A stretch of 64,000 nt of DNA from Lujinxingia vulgaris (GTDB taxonomy: Bacteria; Myxococcota_A; Bradymonadia; Bradymonadales; Bradymonadaceae): NCBI RefSeq assembly GCF_007997005.1, contig NZ_VOSL01000148.1:57690-121689 (forward strand). Direction: 5' to 3'. Position numbers and translations under genes: made by a program. Positions 17,812 through 24,686 of the stretch are shown here, piece after piece; position 1 is the first letter of the stretch, and each line of letters starts with the position of its first letter. The notes under the pieces are model-generated. The model was not told the origin of the DNA. It did no database searches and saw only the letters and a program-made list of their open reading frames with translations.

Positions 17812-18402
17812 ATGACGGATTCGCCGAACATCCAACAGGTCGCTAACCTGCTCCATTACTTCCGCGCCGAGCTCGCTCAAGCCTTCGACGCCCTCGAGCT
17901 CACCACCGCCGACGAGACCCAGACCTACCTGGTCCACCTCCTCGAAGGCTACGCACGCAGCACCGCCGAGAGCGCCCAGGCCATCGGCTTCGACAAACCC
18001 GCCGCCTTCATCCTCGGCGAGGCCATGAGCGCCGCTGGCGAGCGCCGCATCGACGCCTACCGGCGCCTGGGCGATGCGAGCCTCTTCTCCTGCGGCTTCT
18101 TCGAAGAGCGCCTGGATCGCACGCCCGTCAAGTCCGGCTACTACCGCGACATGGGTCGCGTCGCCTACAGCCGCTTAGGCGAGCTGATGGCCTACAAACA
18201 ACCGGGCGGCGCCTTTCACATCATCTTCGACGAGCTCACCCGCTGCTTTGACAGCGTGGTCGACGCCTTTCGCCTGCTCTCTCAGCGTCGCCAGCCCGAC
18301 CATGAGCGCCTCCTGCTTCGTTTCATGCGCGGAAGCGAGCTCGACGTCGACGACTGGCGCCTGCTCGGCGGGCTCCCCGGCAAAGACACCGGCAAAGCCT
18401 GA
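17812..18402 (+). CDS. Conserved-looking cytoplasmic protein of unknown function
   Basis: 196 residues from ATG 17812, with GGGAGG 7 bases upstream; the reading frame is open far to the left but only antisense to the PEGA gene. The protein is helix-rich and soluble, without signal or transmembrane segment. Noticeable segments are YLVHLLEGYARS near the N-terminus, LFSCGFFEERLDR in the middle and VKSGYYRDMGRVAYSRLGELM. I do not recognise the family and see no catalytic motif. It is divergent from the PEGA/TPR operon and is followed by a long hairpin shared with rpoZ. Function unknown. Confidence 0.75.
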   Translation: MTDSPNIQQVANLLHYFRAELAQAFDALELTTADETQTYLVHLLEGYARSTAESAQAIGFDKPAAFILGEAMSAAGERRIDAYRRLGDASLFSCGFFEERLDRTPVKSGYYRDMGRVAYSRLGELMAYKQPGGAFHIIFDELTRCFDSVVDAFRLLSQRRQPDHERLLLRFMRGSELDVDDWRLLGGLPGKDTGKA

Positions 18403-18422
18403 ACGCCCGCGGCCTCATCCCA

Positions 18423-18458
18423 TCGCGGCGAGCGCTAAATCAATGGCGCTCGCCGCGA
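18423..18458. terminator. Perfect 13-bp hairpin between convergent genes
   Basis: 18423-18435 pairs perfectly with 18446-18458 around a 10-base loop. There is no T-tract on either side. It lies between the stop codons of the unknown protein and rpoZ and probably serves both. Confidence 0.55.
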
Positions 18459-18465
18459 CGCAAAC

Positions 18466-18720
18466 TCAGCCTTTCTCGGCCTGCTCGGCGGCCAGCTCGT
18501 CGTGGCCCAGCGCCTTGGAGAGCTTGCGCTTGCTCTTCTCATCAAAACGCACAAAGCCGGCGCCGATCTCCCGCAGCGAGTGCACCGCCTCTTTGTTCGA
18601 CGAGGGGAAGATGCGGTCGTTGCTGCGGCGCAACTCGCGCGCGCGCTGCGTCGCGAGCATCACGAGCGCGAAGCGGTTTTCAATATGCTCAAGGCAGTCT
18701 TCAACGGTAACGCGAGCCAT
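18466..18720 (-). CDS. rpoZ: RNA polymerase omega subunit
   Basis: 84 residues, the normal omega length. VTVEDCLEHIENRFALVMLATQRARELRR is the family core, read here as two pieces: a VTVEDCLE start and an RFALVMLATQRARELRR helix with the conserved Asn-Arg-Phe and Arg-Ala-Arg. Omega binds the C-terminus of beta-prime and helps assembly of RNA polymerase; in many bacteria it also forms one of the ppGpp sites. Here it stands alone and is not followed by spoT/gmk as in enterobacteria. The upstream 18721-18770 region is AT-rich, with GATCGTAA repeated twice, and probably carries the promoter. Confidence 0.93.
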   Translation of the reverse strand: MARVTVEDCLEHIENRFALVMLATQRARELRRSNDRIFPSSNKEAVHSLREIGAGFVRFDEKSKRKLSKALGHDELAAEQAEKG

Positions 18721-18979
18721 ACGTACTCCTTCAAAAGATCGTAAGACGATCGTAACTTAAAAAATTCGGGGAATCGCAACACATCCGGCCGCGTCGCAGG
18801 GGCCGCGTGCGCTCCAGGTTGGGCGCACCTCAGGCGCACCGATCCGGGCGAACCTTAAGCCCGGGGCATCATCGCGTCAAGCTCTCGGCCTTTTCAGCCG
18901 CGCCGATCTCGACTATCAGGAGGGCCTCATTCGACTCGCCCTTTCGGGTTTCACCCCCTCCTCTGCGCGATAGCATCCT

Positions 18980-19876
18980 ATGAGCACCTCCGAGAAGCTC
19001 GGCCCTCCCTGGACCATCCTCAAGATCTTACGCTGGACCACCGACTTCCTTGGCGAGCGCGGCGTCGACTCACCGCGGGTCGACGCCGAGGTGCTGCTCT
19101 CCTACGCGCTGGATCTGCCGCGCATTCAGCTCTACGCCCAGTTTGATCGCCCGCTCATCGAGAGCGAGCTGGCCACCTACCGCGCCATGATCAAACGCCG
19201 CGCCACCGGCGAGCCCGTCGCGTATATCATTGGTGAGCGCGACTTCTGGAGCATCACGCTCAAGACCGACGCCCGCGCGCTCATCCCCCGCCCCGACACC
19301 GAGACGCTGGTGGAGGCCGCGCTCAAAGTGCTCCCCACAGCCGACGAGAGTACACGCCTGCGCGTCGCCGACATTGGAACCGGCACCGGCGCCATCGCGC
19401 TCGCGCTGGCCACTGAGCGCCCCGATCTGGACCTCGCCGCCACCGACCAGGCCGCCCCCACCCTTGAGCTCGCAAAAGAAAACGCCGACGCCCTGGACCT
19501 TTCCGATCGCGTGTCGTTCTTCCAGGGCGATCTGCTCGATGCGCTGCCGGCCGAGTGGCGCTCTCTGGATATGCTGGTGAGCAACCCGCCTTATATCGGC
19601 ACCACCGAGCGCGAGCAGCTCATGCGCGATGTGCGCGACTTTGAGCCTGAGGGCGCCCTCTTCTCCGGGGAGGACGGCCTCGACATTCTACGGCGCCTGA
19701 TCCCGGCGAGTTTCAATGCGCTTAAGCCGGGCGCCTTCCTCCTCCTCGAGATCGGATACCGCCAGGGGTCGGCGGTCACCGCGCTCTTAGAAGACGCCGG
19801 TTTTGAGGAGATTGCGATTCTACCCGATCTGGCCGGCCATGACCGCGTCGCTCGCGCGCGCCGCCCCGATGCCTGA
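18980..19876 (+). CDS. prmC: Peptide chain release factor N5-glutamine methyltransferase
   Basis: 298 residues. The N-terminal ~75 residues form the helical release-factor-binding domain (LRWTTDFLGERGVDSPRVDAEVLL is within it). GEPVAYIIGERDFW precedes the catalytic domain, where DIGTGTGAIA (131-140) binds S-adenosylmethionine and NPPY (202-205) is the hallmark of glutamine-amide methylation. PrmC methylates the GGQ glutamine of release factors RF1 and RF2 in the cytoplasm. In many genomes prmC follows prfA; here it does not, and instead a small [2Fe-2S] protein gene starts 20 bases downstream. Length and motifs are complete. Confidence 0.93.
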   Translation: MSTSEKLGPPWTILKILRWTTDFLGERGVDSPRVDAEVLLSYALDLPRIQLYAQFDRPLIESELATYRAMIKRRATGEPVAYIIGERDFWSITLKTDARALIPRPDTETLVEAALKVLPTADESTRLRVADIGTGTGAIALALATERPDLDLAATDQAAPTLELAKENADALDLSDRVSFFQGDLLDALPAEWRSLDMLVSNPPYIGTTEREQLMRDVRDFEPEGALFSGEDGLDILRRLIPASFNALKPGAFLLLEIGYRQGSAVTALLEDAGFEEIAILPDLAGHDRVARARRPDA

Positions 19877-19896
19877 TCTCGACCTCGTTGTTCGCC

Positions 19897-20223
19897 ATGA
19901 AGCCTGTCGACACCTCATTCTGCCTCGCCCACCTGCTGGTCTGCGTCAACCAACGCCACAACTCGGCGCTGCCCTGCTGCGCCAGCGGTGACGCCGAGGC
20001 CATCTACCAGAAGTTGCGCGCCTGGATCGAAGCGCACGACATGCTCTCCCGCATCTGGATCACGCGAACCGAGTGCCTGGGCTGGTGCCACGTCAACGGC
20101 GGCACCGTCGCGATCTACCCCCAGAACATCTGGGTGCGCGCCATGACCCTGGAAGACTGCGACGCCCTGATTGAAGAGCACCTCCAACCTCTTTTGAGCC
20201 GCACCTCGCCCCGCGAACGTTAA
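19897..20223 (+). CDS. Thioredoxin-like [2Fe-2S] ferredoxin domain protein
   Basis: 108 residues from ATG 19897. Cysteines lie in the pattern of thioredoxin-fold [2Fe-2S] ferredoxins: LLVCVNQRHNSALPCC, then TECLGWCHVNGGTVAIYP. These are the two halves of the cluster site, closely matching the NuoE-like (2Fe-2S) ferredoxin-domain group often encoded as a stand-alone protein. It should be a soluble electron carrier; the redox partner is not visible. It follows prmC by 20 bases and may be co-transcribed. The alternative TTG start at 19888 adds only three residues. Confidence 0.8.
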   Translation: MKPVDTSFCLAHLLVCVNQRHNSALPCCASGDAEAIYQKLRAWIEAHDMLSRIWITRTECLGWCHVNGGTVAIYPQNIWVRAMTLEDCDALIEEHLQPLLSRTSPRER

Positions 20224-20428
20224 ACACTCCCCATGCTCGGGTCGGCTGCACTTGACGCAACGCGTCACTACCTTGTCTTATAGCGACCGGGAGTTATGCT
20301 TCTGCGCCGTATGCCGACGTATAAGGGTGATGCCCCTCCCCGGCCGGCCGCGTGCTGGCTGAGCCCGGCGCGACCACATCGCCCGATTGACTTGCTGATG
20401 AGCTGGATCGACGCAAAGGTTTTGACCC

Positions 20429-21769
20429 ATGGCCAAGAAAAAAGAAGACGTCCTCAATGAGCTGACCCGCGTGCGCTTCGTAGGTCCTGCGCTGGCAGAA
20501 GAGCTCTACTCCGACCACGGCGTGCGCGATCTTTCGGCGCTCCTCAACCTGGCCCGCGAGGGCGGGCTGACCGAGCTCAACGGCGTCGGCGCCAAAAAAG
20601 CCGCGACGATCCTGAGCAGCGTCCAGCGCCTGGTCGACCGCGAGGTTGCGCCCTCGCCATCACGCGCCAACGTCAACGCCAGCGCCACCAGAAAGTCCGC
20701 GACGAAGAAAAGCCCAGCCGAGAAAAAGCCGACAAAGAGCGAGAAGCCCAAAAAAGCGAAGACCAAAACACCGGCCCCCGCCAAAGCCCCTGTCTCCGAG
20801 AGCACACCGCCCGCTGAGGCCGCCAAAGAGAGCTCCGCAGCGAAGTCCTCCAGTGAAAGCGTCAAAACCAGCCCCGCCGACACAGGTGCCATCGGCAAAG
20901 CTGGCGCTCCTAAAAAAGCAGCCAGCACCAAAGCGATGCCCTCGCTTCGCGAGCGCTTCATCAGCACGCTCCGCTGCCCGGCCTGCGGCCATGACACCTT
21001 CGAAGTCAGCCTGACCACCATCACCTGTGAGGCCTGCCAGCGTCAGTTCAACCTCCAGGACGACGTGGCCGACCTGGCGCCGCCGCACGCCCCGGATCGC
21101 TCGGTCACCCAGAAGTTGATGGAGACCAAATTCTACGCCCAGTTCTACGAAGAGATCATGCGCCCGCGTCTCACCGGCGTGGTCAGCGAGCGCACCATGC
21201 GTGAAGAATACCGCCTGGCCGCCGACTACCTCGACTTCGGCGCCGAGACGCGCCTGATCGATGTGGGATGCGGCACGGGCAACTTCACCCGCTACTTCGC
21301 CCAGCGCATCGGCCTGGCCGAGACCCGCGAGACCGGCGGCGATCTTCCCCTGGTCGTCGGCATGGACCTCTCCTGGCCCATGCTCGAGACCGCCCGACGC
21401 AACATCCGCCGCGAAAACCTCGACGGCCGCGTCTTCTTGATCCGCGGCGACGCCACCCGCATCCCGGTGAGCCGCGCCTCATTCAACCGCCTGCACTGCG
21501 CTGGCACGTTGCACCTGCTCAACGACATCGACGAGGCCCTGCGCAACTTCGCGCGCATCCTGGAGCCCGGCGGCATCTGCGTGATCGGCACCTTTATCCT
21601 GGGCGAAGGCATGCTGCGCCGCTTTGCCAAGCGCGTCGCCGAGATCCCCACGCGCTTCCACTGGTTCTCCCGCGACGAGCTGCACAAACGCCTGGAGCGC
21701 GCCGGATTTGAGATCGTCAGCGACGACGTCGCCGGCGACGCCATCACCATCAAGGCCCGCCGCATCTGA
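20429..21769 (+). CDS. Helix-hairpin-helix / Lys-rich linker / zinc-ribbon / SAM methyltransferase fusion
   Basis: 446 residues with an unusual domain order. Residues ~10-72 are a helix-hairpin-helix DNA-binding module (VRFVGPALAEELY, then LNGVGAKKAATIL). Residues ~75-170 are a disordered linker rich in Lys, Ala, Pro and Ser, like a histone H1 tail. Cys183, Cys186, Cys200 and Cys203 form a zinc ribbon (CPAC...CEAC), as in RlmA-type methyltransferases. Residues ~225-446 are a class I methyltransferase with DVGCGTGN (278-285), GMDLSWPMLETARRN and LHCAGTLHLLNDIDEALRNFARIL, of the UbiE/Methyltransf_11 type. The combination suggests methylation of something reached while bound to nucleic acid, though the substrate is unknown. 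It has its own terminator. Confidence 0.85.
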   Translation: MAKKKEDVLNELTRVRFVGPALAEELYSDHGVRDLSALLNLAREGGLTELNGVGAKKAATILSSVQRLVDREVAPSPSRANVNASATRKSATKKSPAEKKPTKSEKPKKAKTKTPAPAKAPVSESTPPAEAAKESSAAKSSSESVKTSPADTGAIGKAGAPKKAASTKAMPSLRERFISTLRCPACGHDTFEVSLTTITCEACQRQFNLQDDVADLAPPHAPDRSVTQKLMETKFYAQFYEEIMRPRLTGVVSERTMREEYRLAADYLDFGAETRLIDVGCGTGNFTRYFAQRIGLAETRETGGDLPLVVGMDLSWPMLETARRNIRRENLDGRVFLIRGDATRIPVSRASFNRLHCAGTLHLLNDIDEALRNFARILEPGGICVIGTFILGEGMLRRFAKRVAEIPTRFHWFSRDELHKRLERAGFEIVSDDVAGDAITIKARRI

Positions 21770-21803
21770 CCACGTCGCCACTTCGGGGCAGACGTAGCTG
21801 ACG

Positions 21804-21844
21804 TAAAAAAGCCCGCGACCTGAGACGAGGTCGCGGGCTTTTTC
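21804..21844. terminator. Bidirectional rho-independent terminator
   Basis: An 11-bp perfect stem (21811-21821 with 21828-21838) and a 6-base loop, with A-run on the left and T-run on the right. It serves the methyltransferase gene on plus and the HTH/receiver gene on minus. Confidence 0.9.
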
Positions 21845-21867
21845 CATTCTCAACGAGCCTTTCGCGG

Positions 21868-22425
21868 CTAGAGCAGCGCGCGTCGCAGCGCCTCCATCAC
21901 CGCGTCTTCCCCCTCACTACGCGCGACCACCCAGCGTGCCCCGGCCCCGCGAAGGTTCATCGCCTCGACGGCGTCATCGCCACAGATCACAACCATCATC
22001 ATCCCCTGCAGCTCGTCGTGCTCGCTCACCCTTTTGCATAACGCGTGCACATCAAGCCCCTGAAGGTCGCTGTCGAGCACGGCCACATCGGGCTGCCACT
22101 GCCCGATCTTCAGCAGCGCGTCGACCGCGTCCCCGCTGGCGTCGTAGTCCAGCTCGTCGCCAAAACGCGCCCGAACCCGCGCCTCCAATCCCGCGTCGGA
22201 GTGCACGACCAACACGCGCCGCTGACGTTGCCGCGCAAAGGGGTTGGGCATGCGGTGGCGGGAGAGAAAGTCATCAAGCACCTGTCGCTCAATGCGAAAG
22301 TGCCCCCCGGGGGTGCGAAACGCGCGAAGCTCGCCCTGCTCGATCCAGTTCTTGATCGAGGTGATGTTGGCGTTGCAGATCTTGGCCGCCTCAAACGTCG
22401 TATAAACGTCTTTCTCGAGATTCAT
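21868..22425 (-). CDS. MerR-like helix-turn-helix protein with receiver-like domain
   Basis: 185 residues from ATG 22425. Residues ~8-52 form an excisionase/MerR-type DNA-binding helix-turn-helix: YTTFEAAKICNANITSIKNW, then GELRAFRTPGGHFRI, which is the wing signature. After a basic linker, residues ~65-185 resemble a response-regulator receiver fold (RRVLVVHSDAGLEARVRARF, DVAVLDSDLQGLDVHALCKRV). The phospho-acceptor could be the Asp in VAVLDSDL, but the acidic pair at the N-terminus is reduced to HSD, so normal phosphorylation is doubtful. This architecture occurs in deltaproteobacterial regulators. No histidine kinase gene is adjacent. Confidence 0.8.
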   Translation of the reverse strand: MNLEKDVYTTFEAAKICNANITSIKNWIEQGELRAFRTPGGHFRIERQVLDDFLSRHRMPNPFARQRQRRVLVVHSDAGLEARVRARFGDELDYDASGDAVDALLKIGQWQPDVAVLDSDLQGLDVHALCKRVSEHDELQGMMMVVICGDDAVEAMNLRGAGARWVVARSEGEDAVMEALRRALL

Positions 22426-22814
22426 CGCTACTCGCCTCGCCACATTGCAGCCCCCATCCACGTCTATCTGCGAACCTGCACCGCACTCGCCATGATGATC
22501 TGCGCTCTGTGTGTTGCCTGAACGTCAGGCCCCTCGCGCAAAAAACAAGAAGATGACATCTCCTGGCGCGCTACGACACACATCACTGCTCGTCGCGTCA
22601 TTACGTCCCCCGTTCGGGTCGTGTCTTGAAGACCGACGAAACCGGCATCATTGCGAAAGACTATAGAGAGGCGAATTCGCCATGTCCCGTAAAGAAATGT
22701 AGGCCTATGTACGACATCAGGCGACTCGCAACGAAACGATGACCACGGGCCTACCACTCCCCGGCGCCGCTCCCCCCGCTAGTGGGATCAGACGCAGCCC
22801 AACGCGCCGCGAAC
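22426..22814. other. Intergenic region, no gene recognised
   Basis: 389 bases between the HTH/receiver gene start and the SDR gene end. It has a 12-bp palindrome GGCGAATTCGCC at 22670-22681. GC is lower than in the neighbouring genes. I see no RNA gene; it holds the regulator's promoter. Confidence 0.4.
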
Positions 22815-23768
22815 TCAGGGCCTCTGCCCCGGCCGAAGCTCGTGCAGAATGGACTCCAGGTCATGCGAGGGCGCAAAGCCCAGCTGGTTGCGCGCCAGGC
22901 TATCATCGACCATGCAGACGTACTTGATATGGTCGAGCTCGGGCACCGGCCAGTCGCTGATTTTCAGCGACCACGCCGTGCTCAACATCATCTTTAACAA
23001 CGGCTCGGGCATCGGGCGCGGCTCACGCCCCAGCCTCTCCAGAATAAACGAGAGGGGCACCGGCGAGGGCCCCGCAAGGTTAAAGACCCCGCGGATGCCC
23101 GGCGTGAGCGCCTTTTCAATGGCGCTGACCACATCCTCCACGTGGATCAGCTGCACCATCGGATCGAACCCCATGATCGTCGGCGGCCGCTCCAGGCGTA
23201 GATAGCGGCTGGGCGCATTATTCACACGTCCCACAATATGAACCGGACGCAAAATCACCGTCTCAATCTCGGGATGCCGCCAGAAGAAGGTGTTGCAGAA
23301 CATATCGAGCGCGATCAGGTCGCGAATCGCCTCGAACTTCTGCCCGCCCATCAACGCGGCGTCTTCTTTCAAGAACTGGTCGTTGCGCGGATCCGGGCCG
23401 TAGACATCCGCGCTGGAGAGCACCACCACCTTGGGCACGCGATGCTCCGCGCAGAGCTCGAAGATCTTCTGGGTGCCCACGATGTTAAACTGGTGATGTT
23501 CGTCCTGACGACTGCGCGGATCATGCATGATGTTGAGGTGCACCACCGCGTCGAGGCGCTGGCGCCGAAACACATCTTCCACCCGCCGTCGGCGAATATC
23601 GACCTGCTCAATATCGACATCCTTGGGCATATGGCGAACCGACCGACGGTCGATGCCCACCACCTCAAAGCGGCGATGCAGCCGTCGCGCGACCGCTCGG
23701 CCCAGGTTGCCACCGATCCCCGTAATAAGGACCCGCTCCTTGCGCGGGCGTCGGCTGCGCTGCTTCAA
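22815..23768 (-). CDS. NAD-dependent epimerase/dehydratase-like SDR protein
   Basis: 317 residues of the extended SDR fold. The Rossmann motif is TGIGGNLGRAV near residues 16-26, the following strand ends VVGIDRR, and LSSADVYGP holds the usual Ser region. In place of the catalytic YxxxK, the aligned segment reads MGGQKFEAIRD, so the tyrosine appears absent. Late segments QLIHVEDVVSAIEKAL and GVFNLAGPSPV are typical of nucleotide-sugar epimerase relatives. The basic N-terminus (KQRSRRPRKER) is unusual. The gene starts inside the end of the acyltransferase gene (4-base overlap, TTG start), which suggests a paired role in lipid or envelope metabolism. Enzymatic activity is uncertain. Confidence 0.8.
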   Translation of the reverse strand: MKQRSRRPRKERVLITGIGGNLGRAVARRLHRRFEVVGIDRRSVRHMPKDVDIEQVDIRRRRVEDVFRRQRLDAVVHLNIMHDPRSRQDEHHQFNIVGTQKIFELCAEHRVPKVVVLSSADVYGPDPRNDQFLKEDAALMGGQKFEAIRDLIALDMFCNTFFWRHPEIETVILRPVHIVGRVNNAPSRYLRLERPPTIMGFDPMVQLIHVEDVVSAIEKALTPGIRGVFNLAGPSPVPLSFILERLGREPRPMPEPLLKMMLSTAWSLKISDWPVPELDHIKYVCMVDDSLARNQLGFAPSHDLESILHELRPGQRP

Positions 23769-24634
23769 AAGAACACCCCCCGACGCTCCTCAAGCCCGCG
23801 CTCGATCATCTGGCTGATGGCCTCGCGAACGCGCTCAACATGGCCGCCCACCACCCGATCTTCCTCATCCGGATCGCCCTCAAAACGAAGCGGCTCCCCA
23901 AAGTAGATGCGATACTTCACCGGCAGCGGCAACGCCCCCAGCGGCCCCAGCAGCGGCCAGGTCGGGGTGATCGGGAACGCCGGCATGCCGAGCAGCTTCG
24001 CCAGCGACTTCACATCGTAAATCGTCGGCATCTGCTCCTCGGCCCCCACCACGCTCACCGGCACAATGGGCGTGCCCGTGGCCAGCGCCAGGCGCATAAA
24101 GCCCAGCCCGAACTCCTGAAGCTGGTAAGCCTTGTCGTAGGTCTTGTTAATGCCGCGCTGCCCCTCCGGAAAGACGAGGATGCAGCCCCCGCGCCGCAGC
24201 AAAATGCGCGCGTTCTCGCGGGTGCCCACCACCTGCCCGGCGCGCGCAAAGATCTTGGAGATAAAGGGAAGCGAAGGCACCCAACGCTCCACCATGCTGC
24301 GCACCATCCGGGGCGGCGTACGGTCGATGAGCGCGGCGGTGGCGATCATCATCCCGTCGAGCGGGATCTGCCCGGTGTGGTTGGCCACCAGCAGCACCGG
24401 ACCGGACTCCGGGATGTTCTCAATCCCGAACGTCTCCACCCGAAAGTAGTGGCGGTAAAGCGCGATGGCCGGCGGCGCCACATACTTGAGAAACTCCGGC
24501 TCAAACCCGAAGGGGTCATAGCCGTAGCCATTCTGCCCGGCATCCATCGTGCGGATGCGCTCCCAGACGTCCTGTCGGATCGTCTCGATGAGCGCACCGT
24601 CGACCTGTTCTTTGACCTTCTGCAACATCCACAA
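23765..24634 (-). CDS. Lysophospholipid acyltransferase family protein (PlsC-like)
   Basis: 289 residues. The acyltransferase core has VANHTGQIPLDG (the histidine/aspartate motif, here with a longer spacing than HxxxxD), GTRENARILLRRGG, and FPEGQRGINK, which matches the substrate-binding FPEGxRS-type block. PIVPVSVVGAEEQMP follows. It transfers acyl chains to lysophospholipid or another glycerol-based acceptor at the cytoplasmic membrane. The N-terminal ~60 residues are helical and acidic. It overlaps the following SDR gene, and this pair (acyltransferase plus SDR) recurs in myxobacterial and actinobacterial genomes as far as I recall. The precise acceptor is not predictable. Confidence 0.85.
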   Translation of the reverse strand: MWMLQKVKEQVDGALIETIRQDVWERIRTMDAGQNGYGYDPFGFEPEFLKYVAPPAIALYRHYFRVETFGIENIPESGPVLLVANHTGQIPLDGMMIATAALIDRTPPRMVRSMVERWVPSLPFISKIFARAGQVVGTRENARILLRRGGCILVFPEGQRGINKTYDKAYQLQEFGLGFMRLALATGTPIVPVSVVGAEEQMPTIYDVKSLAKLLGMPAFPITPTWPLLGPLGALPLPVKYRIYFGEPLRFEGDPDEEDRVVGGHVERVREAISQMIERGLEERRGVFF

Positions 24635-24686
24635 CTCGCGCAGCGAGACACCATCAAACCATCACCCGGGCGACACGCGCCCGCCT

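Noticed and set aside
22670..22681. 12-bp palindrome in the gap before the HTH/receiver gene as an operator
   Set aside because: It is single-copy, lies more than 240 bases from the start codon and has no supporting promoter.
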